Assembly (NCBI RefSeq): GCF_009649845.1
Contig: NZ_WJIE01000009.1
Coordinates: forward strand, 288,685 to 352,684
DNA from: Polyangium spumosum
GTDB lineage: Bacteria > Myxococcota_A > Polyangia > Polyangiales > Polyangiaceae
Direction of reading: 5' to 3'
DNA: 64,000 bases
A model generated the notes under the pieces. That model worked only from the letters and a program-made list of their open reading frames with translations. It was not told where the DNA came from and ran no database searches. Of the stretch, positions 17,514 through 25,445 are shown piece by piece. The translations under genes were made by a program, and so were the position numbers. How positions within the stretch are numbered: the first letter of the stretch is position 1; the number at the start of each line of letters is the position of its first letter.

Positions 17514-18401
17514 TCAGCCGAGCCGCGCGATCTGCTCCCGCAGCGCCGCGTCCATCGCGTCGAGCGGCGCTCGCTCGCCCGTGTAGAGCTCGAACTGCCG
17601 CGCCGCCTGGTGCAAGAGCATACGCCCGCCGTGGATCACGCGCGCGCCGCGCCGGCTCGCCGCGCGCACGAGCGCCGTCTCGATCGGCTTGTACACGATG
17701 TCCATCACCACGAGCCCCGGGCGCATCGCGTCCTCGGGCACGGGGGTTTGGGGGCGCAGCTCCGCTTGTCGGAGCGGAGCCCCCAAGCGTTGACCAGCGC
17801 TTTCGGCGGCGATCTCACCCATGCCCACCGACGTCGCGTTCACGACGACGTCGTACCTCGCCGCGTGCTTCGCCTCGTCCGCGCCTCGCGCGCTTCCACC
17901 GACCTCGGCGGCGAGCGCCTCGGCCTTGTCGAGGCTACGGTTCGCGACGACCACCGCGGCCCCTGCGTCCGCGAGCCCGTGCGCCACGGCGCGCCCGGCG
18001 CCGCCCGCCCCGAGCACGAGCGCGCGCGCGCCCTTCACGGGACCGAGCTCCTCGAGCGCCCGCACCGCGCCCACGCAGTCGGTGTTGTACCCGCGCAGGC
18101 GCCCGTCCTCCTGCACGACCGTGTTCACCGCGCCGATCCGCGCGGCCAGGGGATCGATCTCGTCGAGCAGCGGCATGATCTCCTGCTTGTACGGCATCGA
18201 CACGCCGAGCCCGCGGATCCCGAGCGCGCGCATGCCCGTGATCGCGCCGCCGAGGTCCGTCACGCGGAACGGCACGTACGTGAACGGCAAGCCGAGCGCG
18301 CGGTAACCCGCGAGGTGCATCGCCGCGCCGAGCGAGACCGGATAAAGCGAAATCGATCCACAAAGCGTGAGCCGCGCATCGGGGGCCTTCGCGTTCGTCA
18401 T
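17514..18401 (-). CDS. aroE: shikimate dehydrogenase, with in-frame palindrome insertion
   Basis: 295 aa. Reduces 3-dehydroshikimate with NADPH in the shikimate pathway. Substrate region ISLYPVSLGAAMHLAGYRAL replaces the usual S-x-S-P-x-x-H; the catalytic lysine is in SMPYKQE (Lys72) and the aspartate in NTDC (Asp108). NADP motif GAGGAGRA at 131-138 and NATSVGM follow. Residues 206-218 are encoded exactly by a 39-bp palindromic element, placed in the loop after NATSVGMG where other AroE proteins go straight to P-x-P. The start at 18401 gives a normal length; the open frame continues upstream into lepB antisense. The substrate-loop difference means an AroE-like paralogue (YdiB/SDH-L type) is possible. 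Confidence 0.85.
   Translation of the reverse strand: MTNAKAPDARLTLCGSISLYPVSLGAAMHLAGYRALGLPFTYVPFRVTDLGGAITGMRALGIRGLGVSMPYKQEIMPLLDEIDPLAARIGAVNTVVQEDGRLRGYNTDCVGAVRALEELGPVKGARALVLGAGGAGRAVAHGLADAGAAVVVANRSLDKAEALAAEVGGSARGADEAKHAARYDVVVNATSVGMGEIAAESAGQRLGAPLRQAELRPQTPVPEDAMRPGLVVMDIVYKPIETALVRAASRRGARVIHGGRMLLHQAARQFELYTGERAPLDAMDAALREQIARLG
17748..17786 (-). repeat. 39-bp palindromic element, in-frame copy in aroE
   Basis: Same 39-bp architecture as in lysS: TTGGGGGC/GCCCCCAA outer arms, 3-nt bulges, 6-bp inner stem, 5-nt loop. The inner stem is GCTCCG/CGGAGC, so one base pair is changed on both sides relative to lysS (a compensatory change). Encodes L-G-A-P-L-R-Q-A-E-L-R-P-Q of AroE. 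Confidence 0.85.
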
Positions 18402-18450
18402 GCGCGCAGGCTGGATCGGCCTCGACCGTGATGCTACCGAGCAGCACGCG

Positions 18451-19134
18451 ATGGCCTCGTTCGAGCCTTCCCTGACGCTCCCCGAAGAGGAAGCAGAAGC
18501 GCCCGTCGCCTCGCGACGCAAGCGCCTCTTCGCGATCCTGTTCAAGCGGGCGTGCAAGATCCTCGCCCTCGTCGTGGTGCTGACGGCGGCGCGCGCCTCG
18601 CTCGCCGACCAGTACCACGTGCCCACGGGCTCGATGTGGCCGACGATCGAGCCCGGGGATCGCATCTTCGTGGTGAAGGCCGCCTACGGCCTGCGTATCC
18701 CCTTCACCGAGGCCTGGCTCTTCCACCACAAGAGCCCGCGCCCGGGGGACGTCGTGGTCTTCGCGGATCCACGCGGCGGCGCGATCCCGCTGGTCAAGCG
18801 CGTCGTCGCCACGGCCGGACAAACCGTGGCGGTGAAGCGAGGGATCCTCTACATCGACGGGCGTCCGCAGCGCATCGAGCGCCTGCCGGACGGCCGGTTC
18901 CTCGAGCACCTCGGCCCGCGCGCGCACGAGTCCGGAGGTCGTGACTTCGAGGACTTCGGCCCGGCGGTGGTGCCCGCCGATCACCTCTTCGTGATGGGCG
19001 ACAACCGCCCCGCGTCGCTCGACAGCCGCGTCATGGGCACGGTGCCGAGCGCGCTCGTGCGAGGGCAGGTGCTCGGGGTGATCTTCCGGGGAGAAGGGTT
19101 CGATTGGGAGAGGGTGTTTCGGTGGATCCGGTGA
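18451..19134 (+). CDS. lepB: type I signal peptidase
   Basis: 227 aa. Cleaves signal peptides of exported proteins at the periplasmic face. One N-terminal membrane helix (about 33-50), catalytic Ser61 in PTGSMWPTI, general-base Lys116 in PLVKRVVATAGQTV, and the conserved GDNRPASLDSRVMG box. It is short, with one transmembrane helix, resembling Gram-positive and myxobacterial SipS-type enzymes more than E. coli LepB. The start at 18451 (MASFEPSLTL) is preferred to a further upstream frame start at 18367, which would overlap the divergent aroE start. Divergent from aroE, with 49 bp between them. Confidence 0.92.
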   Translation: MASFEPSLTLPEEEAEAPVASRRKRLFAILFKRACKILALVVVLTAARASLADQYHVPTGSMWPTIEPGDRIFVVKAAYGLRIPFTEAWLFHHKSPRPGDVVVFADPRGGAIPLVKRVVATAGQTVAVKRGILYIDGRPQRIERLPDGRFLEHLGPRAHESGGRDFEDFGPAVVPADHLFVMGDNRPASLDSRVMGTVPSALVRGQVLGVIFRGEGFDWERVFRWIR

Positions 19135-19136
19135 AA

Positions 19137-19151
19137 ACGCGCCTTGCGCGT
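19137..19151 (+). terminator. short hairpin after lepB
   Basis: ACGCGC (19137-19142) pairs with GCGCGT (19146-19151) over a 3-nt loop, 2 bp after the lepB stop codon. No T-run follows, so it is a weak candidate terminator. A second small stem, TTGTC/GACAA, lies at 19154-19166. Confidence 0.4.
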
Positions 19152-19176
19152 CATTGTCCTTGACAAGGCGACAATT

Positions 19177-19192
19177 CCATGTGCGCACATGG
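19177..19192. promoter_or_regulatory. perfect 16-bp palindrome upstream of the arrestin-like gene
   Basis: CCATGTGCGCACATGG is perfectly self-complementary, centred 112 bp before the ATG at 19297. Such a two-fold site is a plausible operator for a dimeric regulator; a TTGACA hexamer at 19160-19165 lies just upstream but lacks a good -10 at the proper distance. Confidence 0.4.
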
Positions 19193-19296
19193 CGCTCGCT
19201 CACCGTCTGGAACGTGAAGTTCTGGAGGAGAGTGGGGCGTCGGTGGTAGCGTGCTCACGAACGTTCGGTTGGTCCGAGCGTGGGAGTGGGCTGGCC

Positions 19297-19818
19297 ATGA
19301 GTGTGTGGGATTCGGTGCGGAACGCGGTCGACCGAGTGACGGGCAGCTCCGCGCATCTGTCGATTGCAGTTGACAGGGCTGTGGTCCGACCTGGGGAGGA
19401 CGTGAAGGTTCACGTCGCGGTCAAGAGTGGCCCTTCGAAGCTCGAGGCGCGCGCGCTCGTGCTGGAGATCGAGGCGCTCGAGGTCATCGATCTGCCGAGG
19501 CACGCGAACATGGGCAACGTCATTGAAGATTTTACGCAGAGCGTGACGGCGAAGCCCGGCCGCCCTCCGCCTCCCAAGCCCGGCCCCACGGTCAACACCG
19601 CGAAGACCTTCGAGGCGACCATCACCATTTGCCCGGGTTTGTCGCTGAACGCCGGCGAAGAGAAGAAGTTCGACGGGCGCTTCCGTTTGCCCACGAACGT
19701 GCAGCCGACGTACGAGGGGAAGTACACGAAACATCACTGGCGATTCCGCGCCCGGCTCGACGTCTTCGGGACCGACCCGGATACGGGATGGCATGCGTTG
19801 CGGGTGCTCAGCGCGTAG
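19297..19818 (+). CDS. arrestin-like / Spo0M-type protein
   Basis: 173 aa. Beta-rich sequence of the arrestin-like kind (AHLSIAVDRAVVRPGEDVKV, then EARALVLEIEALEV, TFEATITICPG, FDGRFRLPTNVQPTY), as in bacterial Spo0M sporulation-control proteins; function in Gram-negatives is unknown. The start at MSVWDSVRNAV is preferred over the open frame start at 19144. The last 47 residues recur 5.6 kb downstream (43 of 47 identical) in a promoterless fragment at 25446-25616, so this gene marks the left border of the accessory island. The gene's 3' end may therefore be the incoming copy and the downstream fragment the displaced native one. Confidence 0.75.
   Translation: MSVWDSVRNAVDRVTGSSAHLSIAVDRAVVRPGEDVKVHVAVKSGPSKLEARALVLEIEALEVIDLPRHANMGNVIEDFTQSVTAKPGRPPPPKPGPTVNTAKTFEATITICPGLSLNAGEEKKFDGRFRLPTNVQPTYEGKYTKHHWRFRARLDVFGTDPDTGWHALRVLSA
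19675..19818 (+). repeat. left copy of 144-bp island-flanking direct repeat
   Basis: The last 48 codons including stop of the arrestin-like gene. Aligned without gaps to 25473-25616, I count 21 differences (85% identity); about 15 altered codons are silent and 4 change the amino acid. Homology stops abruptly at the stop codon in both copies. Confidence 0.85.
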
Positions 19819-19903
19819 CAGCCGGCCCGGGCGGTGCGAGGGAGAAGGAGCGACCCGCGTCTAGAAAGATCGGGGCGCGGATGGTAGCTTCGCCCACGAG
19901 ATC

Positions 19904-22900
19904 ATGCCGGAAGGCAAACGGCTCACGCTCCTCCATCTTTCGGACCTCCAGTTCGGTCGTGCGCACGGCTTCCCTGCGGGCGGCTCTCCTGGCTCGCTCG
20001 TCGACCGGCTCGCGCAAAACCTCGCCCGTCTCCGCGACGAGGAGCACGTCCGACCTGATCTGGTCCTTCTGTCCGGCGATCTGGCCGAGTGGGGCTTGCC
20101 GCGCGAGTTCGAGGAGGTCGCGCTCTTCGTTCGCGAGCTCGCTCGTTCCCTCGCGCTCGATGTGCGGCGCTTCGTGCTGATCCCGGGCAACCACGACATC
20201 AGTCGGAAGTTGTCGCGCGCCTACTTCGATGAATGCGAGGTGTATGGCCGCGATCCCGAAAAACCCTACTGGCCCAAGTACAAGCCTTACGCTGACTTCT
20301 TCACGCAGCTTTATGCTGGGCATGCTGGGATCGGCTTCACCGAGCGGGAGCCCTGGTCGCTGTTCGAGTATCCCGATCTCGGCGTCGTCGTCGCGGGGCT
20401 CAACTCCACCATCGCCGACAGCCATCGGGACGAGGATCATCGCGGCGAGATTGGGGAGGCGCAGATCCGGGCGTTCGTCGAGGAGCTTCGTCCTCTTGGC
20501 GAGAAGGGGTATCTGAGGATCGGCCTCGTGCATCATGATCCCACCCGATCCGGGGGACACGACGGGATCGTCGATGCGGAGGCGATCGAGAAGAAGCTCG
20601 CGCCGCACCTCGACTTGCTGCTGCACGGCCATACCCACGACGACAAGCAACGGTGGTTCGGCCACCTCGGCGCGACGCCCGTGCCCGTCATCGGGATAGG
20701 CAGCGCTGGTGTCGATCGCGCTGAGCGGCCTGCGGAGGTGGGCAATCAGTTTCAGATCCTGCAACTGTCCCGCGATTCGATCGAGGTCGGCCTGCGCCGC
20801 CATGATCCTGGACAGGGAGATTGGATCGGCGATACACGCGGCGATCCTGCGGGCCAGGCGTGGCGCATCATTTATCCAGTGCCGCACCTCGCGCGGGCGA
20901 CGGCTGCGTTCGCCGAGGCGCCGGCGAGCGAGCCGGCACGCGACGCGATGGCGGATGCGGTCGAGCAGTATCGACGTCGGATCACGGCCACGTATCGCGG
21001 GCGCCACTTCGCGGAGCAATCGGGCCTCCTCCGACGTGCTTCGGTCGATCTGCTGAGTCTCTTCGTGGTGCCGCAGGTGGCGGCGTTGACGCAACGTCCG
21101 AAGGCGCCGGAAGCCAAGGCCACGTACGAGGAGAAGGAGCAGGAAGCGCCCTGGGAAGAGGGGTATCCCGAGGACGCGGACGCGGTGCTGTTCGACCCGC
21201 GGAAGCCGTGGATGCTCGTCCTGGGCGGGCCTGGCTCCGGCAAGTCGGCGCTCACGAGCTGGCTCATGTTGAAGCTCTGTGAGGCCGGGGAGACCTTGCC
21301 GGAGGGCATGGCCCGGTTCGTCCCGGTGCGGATCGAGATGCGCCGCTTCGCGCAACACATGCGGGTCCACAAGGGGCGCGCGTACGACTTCTTCGATTAC
21401 CTGGAAGCCGAGAACGCGGAGCTGTCGATCGACGCGCTGCGGTCGGATCGCTTGCGAGAGCTCGCGGAGGCGCGGCGGCTCCTCTGGATCTTCGACGGGC
21501 TCGACGAGGTGGTGGACGCCGAGGAGCGCAAGCGGTGCGCAGCGATGATCGGCGGCGTGCGGCAGCGATACGATGGGCGAGGGCTCATCACGAGTCGTGA
21601 GGTGGGGGCCGAGGATGTGCGGACGGAGCTGTCGCGGTGCGAAGTGCCGTCGTATCGCCTGCGCGCGTTCGACGCTGCGCACGTGAAGAAGCTCCTCGCG
21701 GCTTTGCCCATGCCCGAGGCGCGGCGCGAGCGGCTCCTTCACGCAATCCGCCAGAGCCCGGCGCTCGCGGAGATGTGTCGTACGCCGCTCGTCCTCACGA
21801 TGACCGCGCTCCTCTCGCTCCGCGGTGAGGTCCCGGAGCGGCGAAGGGATCTGCTTGGACGGCTCGTCGAGCTGCTCGTGGAGGAGTGGGAGGCCGGCAA
21901 GGGGGACGAGCCGGAGAGCAGCGACCTGGCCCGATTCGATTTCGCCTTGACGACGCGGTTTCTGTCGAAACTCGCGCTTTGGATGATGCTGGACATCGAA
22001 GGAGGGAGCGGGAACGTCCTCGCTGAGGAGGATCTAAGACGGTTCACGGTCGCGTTTTGCCGGGAGGAGCTCGGCGAACGCGAGATCGTGGCGAAGCGGA
22101 CGGCGCGACGGTTTCTGGAGAAGCTCCAGCATCGGAACGGTGTGCTCGTCTCCTGGGGGGCGGGTGCTTATGGATTCGTGCATCGGGGGTTTCTGGATTA
22201 TCTGGCGGCGGAGGAGCTCCACGAGGGGTTCGCGACCGAGGAGGGCCGCGAGCTCGTCGCCGAGCTCGTGCAGACATGCTGGCGCTCGGATGCATGGCGC
22301 GAGTGCCTTGCCATGGTGCTCGGGGCGATCGGGGAGGAGGAGCCCCATGAGGTCATCCCAATGTTGCAGGCCGTCTTGCGACGACTGGAGCTTCAGGAGA
22401 CGACGTATGCGAATTTCATCGCTTTTGCCGTTCGGGTACTGGCGGAGGTGTATCGAGGTCTCGATCAAGAACCTCTGCGCTCCTTCGCCTCGCGTCTGAC
22501 GGAGCTCCTGCGGCGGTGCTGCGAAGCCAGAGTCAACTACCCACTCGGCGGCACGGCTGCTATCACCGAAGCATTGCGGCAGGTTGGGGAACAATGGCCC
22601 GCGGCTTCGATTCTCCGGGAGTGGGCCCTCGGGGAATTTGGCTTCGATTTCCTAGGGCACCGCAGCGGGTCCAGCTATCGGATGGCTCTCGCGACCACCC
22701 CGCTAAAAGAGCGCCGCGAGCTTCTCGACCGTATCGTCGAACGGAGCGAATCTCCCGAGGCCATCCAGGCTGCCACCGAGGAGGTACTGTCAGGGCAGGA
22801 TCTCGCGCCTGACGATGCCGCACGACTCTATCGTGCAGCCGAACGAAAAAGCGAACGCGTCGCGTTGGCCGTGGGAGAGGTGCTGCTGCAAGACGGTGTT

Positions 22901-24175
22901 CCCGAGGCCGCGCGATGGATCGAGGACTCCTGGCGGAGCTTTCACGACGATACGGCGCAAATCGACGGCGCGATTCTTCTAGCCAGTGTCCCAGAGCGGC
23001 GTTCGACGATGCTTCGATGGCTGATCGAGAGGGCGGAGAGCTCGGACAAGGTCCCTCCGACCATTCGCGCTTTCATTGCTCGCACGGAAGTGGACGATCC
23101 CTTTCTCTACGAGACGCTGACGTCCTGGTTCCGCTCCTCGCACAGCCGTCTTCGGCTGACTGCCGCAATGGCCCTGGCCCATGGTCATGACGATCCGGAA
23201 GCCTTCGACCAACTCGAGCGCTTTGTGCGGGGGCGTGACGAGAATTTTGCGGACCTGGCTCTGTACGCACTGCTCGATGCATCGAAGAGAGATGGGGCTG
23301 CGGCGAGCGAAATAGCGCGGTCCACCCTCCGTCGCTTGTTGCAGGACCCAACGGATGTTGGACCTAGCGACTTCGAACACATGGCCTGGTGGTGGGAGCA
23401 GCATGTCGACGCGGCCGAGGCTGCTGCGGCCAGAGCTGCTTATCCGGGTACGTACGAGGAAACCCCGCCGTCGGACCATTGGGCTCGTTTCAACGCAGCG
23501 ACGGACGCCTTGGAAGGCGCGGCAGAGGACCCGGAGCGAAGACGCGCCGCCCAGTCACAACTCCGCGAGCTCGTCACCCCCGCCGCACCCGAAGAAGTCC
23601 GCCTCCCGGCCGCAATCCAACTCCGCCGCATCGGCGACCCCCTCGGCGAAGCCACCCTCCGCGAGCTCGCCCATTCCGCGGCGAACGAAGACCGGCGCTG
23701 TTTCGCCGCCCGCCAAATCCGCGACCTTGAAACCCTCCACCACCTCGCCACCTCTGCCCAATCCGACCAGGTTCGCGCCGACGCCGCCCATGTCCTCGCC
23801 CTCCTCGACGCCCGCCGCGCCCTCCTCCGCGTCGGTCGCCCCCGCCGCGGCATCGTCTCCCTCCGCGGACAGCGCGCCGGCATCATCGAGGAGACCCCCA
23901 CCGGCTCCCGATTCACCTACGACCCCGATTACCTCGACCGCCCCGACGCCAAAGCCATCGCCCCCTCCCTCCCTCTCCGCCGCCTCCCCTACGAAAGCGA
24001 AGGCCTCCACCCCTTCTTCGAGAACCTCCTCCCCGAAGGCTGGCTCCTCCACCTCGCCCGCAAAACCCTCGGCACCTCCGGCCAGGACCTCTTTGGCCTC
24101 CTCCTCGCCACCTGCCGCGATTGCATCGGCGCCGTCGAGATCGTCCCCGAGCCCGACGACGAGGAGCTCACGTGA
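19904..24175 (+). CDS. calcineurin-like phosphoesterase-NACHT-HEAT-HipS fusion protein (STAND sensor)
   Basis: 1423 aa. Residues 1-330: metallophosphoesterase, metal motifs SDLQ (Asp14; Gln replaces the usual His), GDL (58-60), GNHD (95-98), HHD (210-212), GHTH (242-245). Residues 430-800: NACHT/STAND ATPase, Walker A GGPGSGKS (441-448), Walker B LLWIFDGLDE (Asp531), sensor LITSRE, PLVLTMTALL and the winged-helix FVHRGFLDYLAAEEL. Residues 850-1300: helical, HEAT-like repeats. Residues 1307-1418: a HipS/HipA N-subdomain-like module (LLRVGRPRRG, FTYDPDYL, FFENLLPEGW, LLLATCRDCIGAVEI). STAND NTPases of this design sense infection and oligomerise; HipS domains bind and neutralise HipT kinases. 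The stop overlaps hipT by 4 bp. The sense-strand C content jumps at about 23.55 kb, inside the HEAT part, suggesting a relatively recent joining of two sources. Roles as sensor and antitoxin are inference from domains. Confidence 0.85.
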   Translation: MPEGKRLTLLHLSDLQFGRAHGFPAGGSPGSLVDRLAQNLARLRDEEHVRPDLVLLSGDLAEWGLPREFEEVALFVRELARSLALDVRRFVLIPGNHDISRKLSRAYFDECEVYGRDPEKPYWPKYKPYADFFTQLYAGHAGIGFTEREPWSLFEYPDLGVVVAGLNSTIADSHRDEDHRGEIGEAQIRAFVEELRPLGEKGYLRIGLVHHDPTRSGGHDGIVDAEAIEKKLAPHLDLLLHGHTHDDKQRWFGHLGATPVPVIGIGSAGVDRAERPAEVGNQFQILQLSRDSIEVGLRRHDPGQGDWIGDTRGDPAGQAWRIIYPVPHLARATAAFAEAPASEPARDAMADAVEQYRRRITATYRGRHFAEQSGLLRRASVDLLSLFVVPQVAALTQRPKAPEAKATYEEKEQEAPWEEGYPEDADAVLFDPRKPWMLVLGGPGSGKSALTSWLMLKLCEAGETLPEGMARFVPVRIEMRRFAQHMRVHKGRAYDFFDYLEAENAELSIDALRSDRLRELAEARRLLWIFDGLDEVVDAEERKRCAAMIGGVRQRYDGRGLITSREVGAEDVRTELSRCEVPSYRLRAFDAAHVKKLLAALPMPEARRERLLHAIRQSPALAEMCRTPLVLTMTALLSLRGEVPERRRDLLGRLVELLVEEWEAGKGDEPESSDLARFDFALTTRFLSKLALWMMLDIEGGSGNVLAEEDLRRFTVAFCREELGEREIVAKRTARRFLEKLQHRNGVLVSWGAGAYGFVHRGFLDYLAAEELHEGFATEEGRELVAELVQTCWRSDAWRECLAMVLGAIGEEEPHEVIPMLQAVLRRLELQETTYANFIAFAVRVLAEVYRGLDQEPLRSFASRLTELLRRCCEARVNYPLGGTAAITEALRQVGEQWPAASILREWALGEFGFDFLGHRSGSSYRMALATTPLKERRELLDRIVERSESPEAIQAATEEVLSGQDLAPDDAARLYRAAERKSERVALAVGEVLLQDGVPEAARWIEDSWRSFHDDTAQIDGAILLASVPERRSTMLRWLIERAESSDKVPPTIRAFIARTEVDDPFLYETLTSWFRSSHSRLRLTAAMALAHGHDDPEAFDQLERFVRGRDENFADLALYALLDASKRDGAAASEIARSTLRRLLQDPTDVGPSDFEHMAWWWEQHVDAAEAAAARAAYPGTYEETPPSDHWARFNAATDALEGAAEDPERRRAAQSQLRELVTPAAPEEVRLPAAIQLRRIGDPLGEATLRELAHSAANEDRRCFAARQIRDLETLHHLATSAQSDQVRADAAHVLALLDARRALLRVGRPRRGIVSLRGQRAGIIEETPTGSRFTYDPDYLDRPDAKAIAPSLPLRRLPYESEGLHPFFENLLPEGWLLHLARKTLGTSGQDLFGLLLATCRDCIGAVEIVPEPDDEELT

Positions 24176-25125
24176 GCACCTGCCTCGCCTGCCTCGGCCC
24201 CGACGCGCCCGAGCCGCCGGCCGAGCCGTATCACCCCGCTTGCCTCGAAGCCCTCTTCGGCACCCCCTCCGCGCCTCGGATCTCCTTCGGTCGCGCCGAC
24301 GTACCTGACGTCGTCGAGCGCTCCATCGGCAAGTTCTCCATCTCCGGCGTCCAGCCCAAAGCCCAGGCCCGGCTCAGCGAAGACCGCGGCGCCCTCGAGC
24401 TCGCCGACGCCGGCGGCCGCTACATCGTCAAGCCCGACGTCCAGGCCTATCCGTTCCTCCCGGCCAACGAGCACCTCACCATGGCCCTCGCGCGCCGCGT
24501 CGGCCTCCCCGTGCCCCCCAATGCCCTCGTCCGCCTCGCCGACGACAGCATGGCGTACATCGTCCGCCGCTTCGATCGCATCAACGGCGAACCTCCCCGG
24601 AAGCGTATCCAGGAGGACTTCTGCTCCCTCGCCGGCTTACGCTCGGGCGACAAGTACGAGAGCAGCGCCGAGAAATGCGCGAAGCTCGTGCTTCGATTCA
24701 CGCAGGACACCGCCGCCGGCATGCGCACGCTCTTCGTGCAAATGCTGTTTTCTTATCTCGTCGGCAATGGCGACCTGCACCTGAAGAACCTGTCCATCGT
24801 CGAAGAGGACGACGGATCCTTCGCCCTCTCCCCCGCGTACGACCTCGTCTCCACGTGGATCTACGGCGACCACGACCTCGCGTTGCCCATCCAGGGCAAG
24901 AAGAACAAGGTCACGAGGCGCAACTGGCTCACGTTCGCCGAGCTCCACGCCCACATTCCGCGCCCCGAAGCGACGACCCTGCTCGACGGGGTCCTCGCGC
25001 AGCTCACGCACGCGCGCTCCGTCGTCGCGAGCTCCGCGCTCACGGACGAGACCCTCCGCTTCCGGTATCTCGCCGTCCTCGACGAGCGCGTCGCGTCCCT
25101 CGCCCCCGGGCGATCCGATCCCTGA
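24172..25125 (+). CDS. hipT: HipT-type serine/threonine kinase toxin
   Basis: 317 aa with GTG start overlapping the preceding stop (GTGA). The protein lacks the HipA N-subdomain; that part is on the upstream fusion protein, as in HipBST systems where HipS is separate. An N-terminal Cys/His cluster (C-x2-C ... YHPAC, residues 4-24) is followed by the glycine-rich loop GKFSISGVQPK with S56-I-S58, matching the S-I-S autophosphorylation motif of E. coli HipT; ATP-binding Lys87 in YIVKPD; RRFDRI; catalytic loop NGDLHLKN (Asp201, Asn206); and metal-binding Asp224 in SPAYDL. All catalytic residues are present, so it should be an active kinase. Known HipA/HipT kinases phosphorylate aminoacyl-tRNA synthetases (GltX, TrpS) and arrest growth. 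No hipB or other HTH gene is adjacent. Confidence 0.9.
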   Translation: MSTCLACLGPDAPEPPAEPYHPACLEALFGTPSAPRISFGRADVPDVVERSIGKFSISGVQPKAQARLSEDRGALELADAGGRYIVKPDVQAYPFLPANEHLTMALARRVGLPVPPNALVRLADDSMAYIVRRFDRINGEPPRKRIQEDFCSLAGLRSGDKYESSAEKCAKLVLRFTQDTAAGMRTLFVQMLFSYLVGNGDLHLKNLSIVEEDDGSFALSPAYDLVSTWIYGDHDLALPIQGKKNKVTRRNWLTFAELHAHIPRPEATTLLDGVLAQLTHARSVVASSALTDETLRFRYLAVLDERVASLAPGRSDP

Positions 25126-25199
25126 CGTGACCCGGCCGCCGGCAAGCCCTGAGCCTCGCGCCGACCTTCACCCTTCCGCCGCCCCAACCTTTCGGGCGC

Positions 25200-25328
25200 G
25201 GGAAGCTCTCCACCCTTCCCTGGTCCGCAAAGTTTAGCGAACGGGAAGCCTTCCACCCTTCCCTGGTCCGCAAAGTTTAGCGAACGGGAAGCCTTCCACC
25301 CTTCCCTGGTCCGCAAAGTTTAGCGAAC
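25200..25328. repeat. three 43-bp tandem repeats downstream of hipT, in a 320-bp gene-free stretch
   Basis: Units begin at 25200, 25243 and 25286 with GGGAAG; a truncated fourth begins at 25329. Each unit contains GGGAAG paired with CTTCCC and ends in CAAAGTTTAGCGAACG. Units 2 and 3 are identical by eye; unit 1 differs at two positions. A CACCCTTCCGCCGCCCC motif flanks the array on both sides (about 25168 and 25340). Units abut directly, so this is not a CRISPR array. The rest of 25126-25445 shows nothing else recognisable. Confidence 0.9.
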
Positions 25329-25445
25329 GGGAAGTTCTCCACCCTTCCGCCGCCCCGAAAGCTCGAGGCTCGCGAACAAGGTAACCCTTCGGCCGCCGCC
25401 GCGAGCCATGCGGCGATGCCTCTGCCGTCTGGTATCCTCCGGCGC

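Noticed and set aside
18402-18665. AroE start upstream at 18665.
   Set aside because: It would overlap the divergent lepB start and adds about 88 residues without homology to shikimate dehydrogenase.
25200-25340. CRISPR array.
   Set aside because: Units of 43 bp abut with no spacers, and no cas genes are present.
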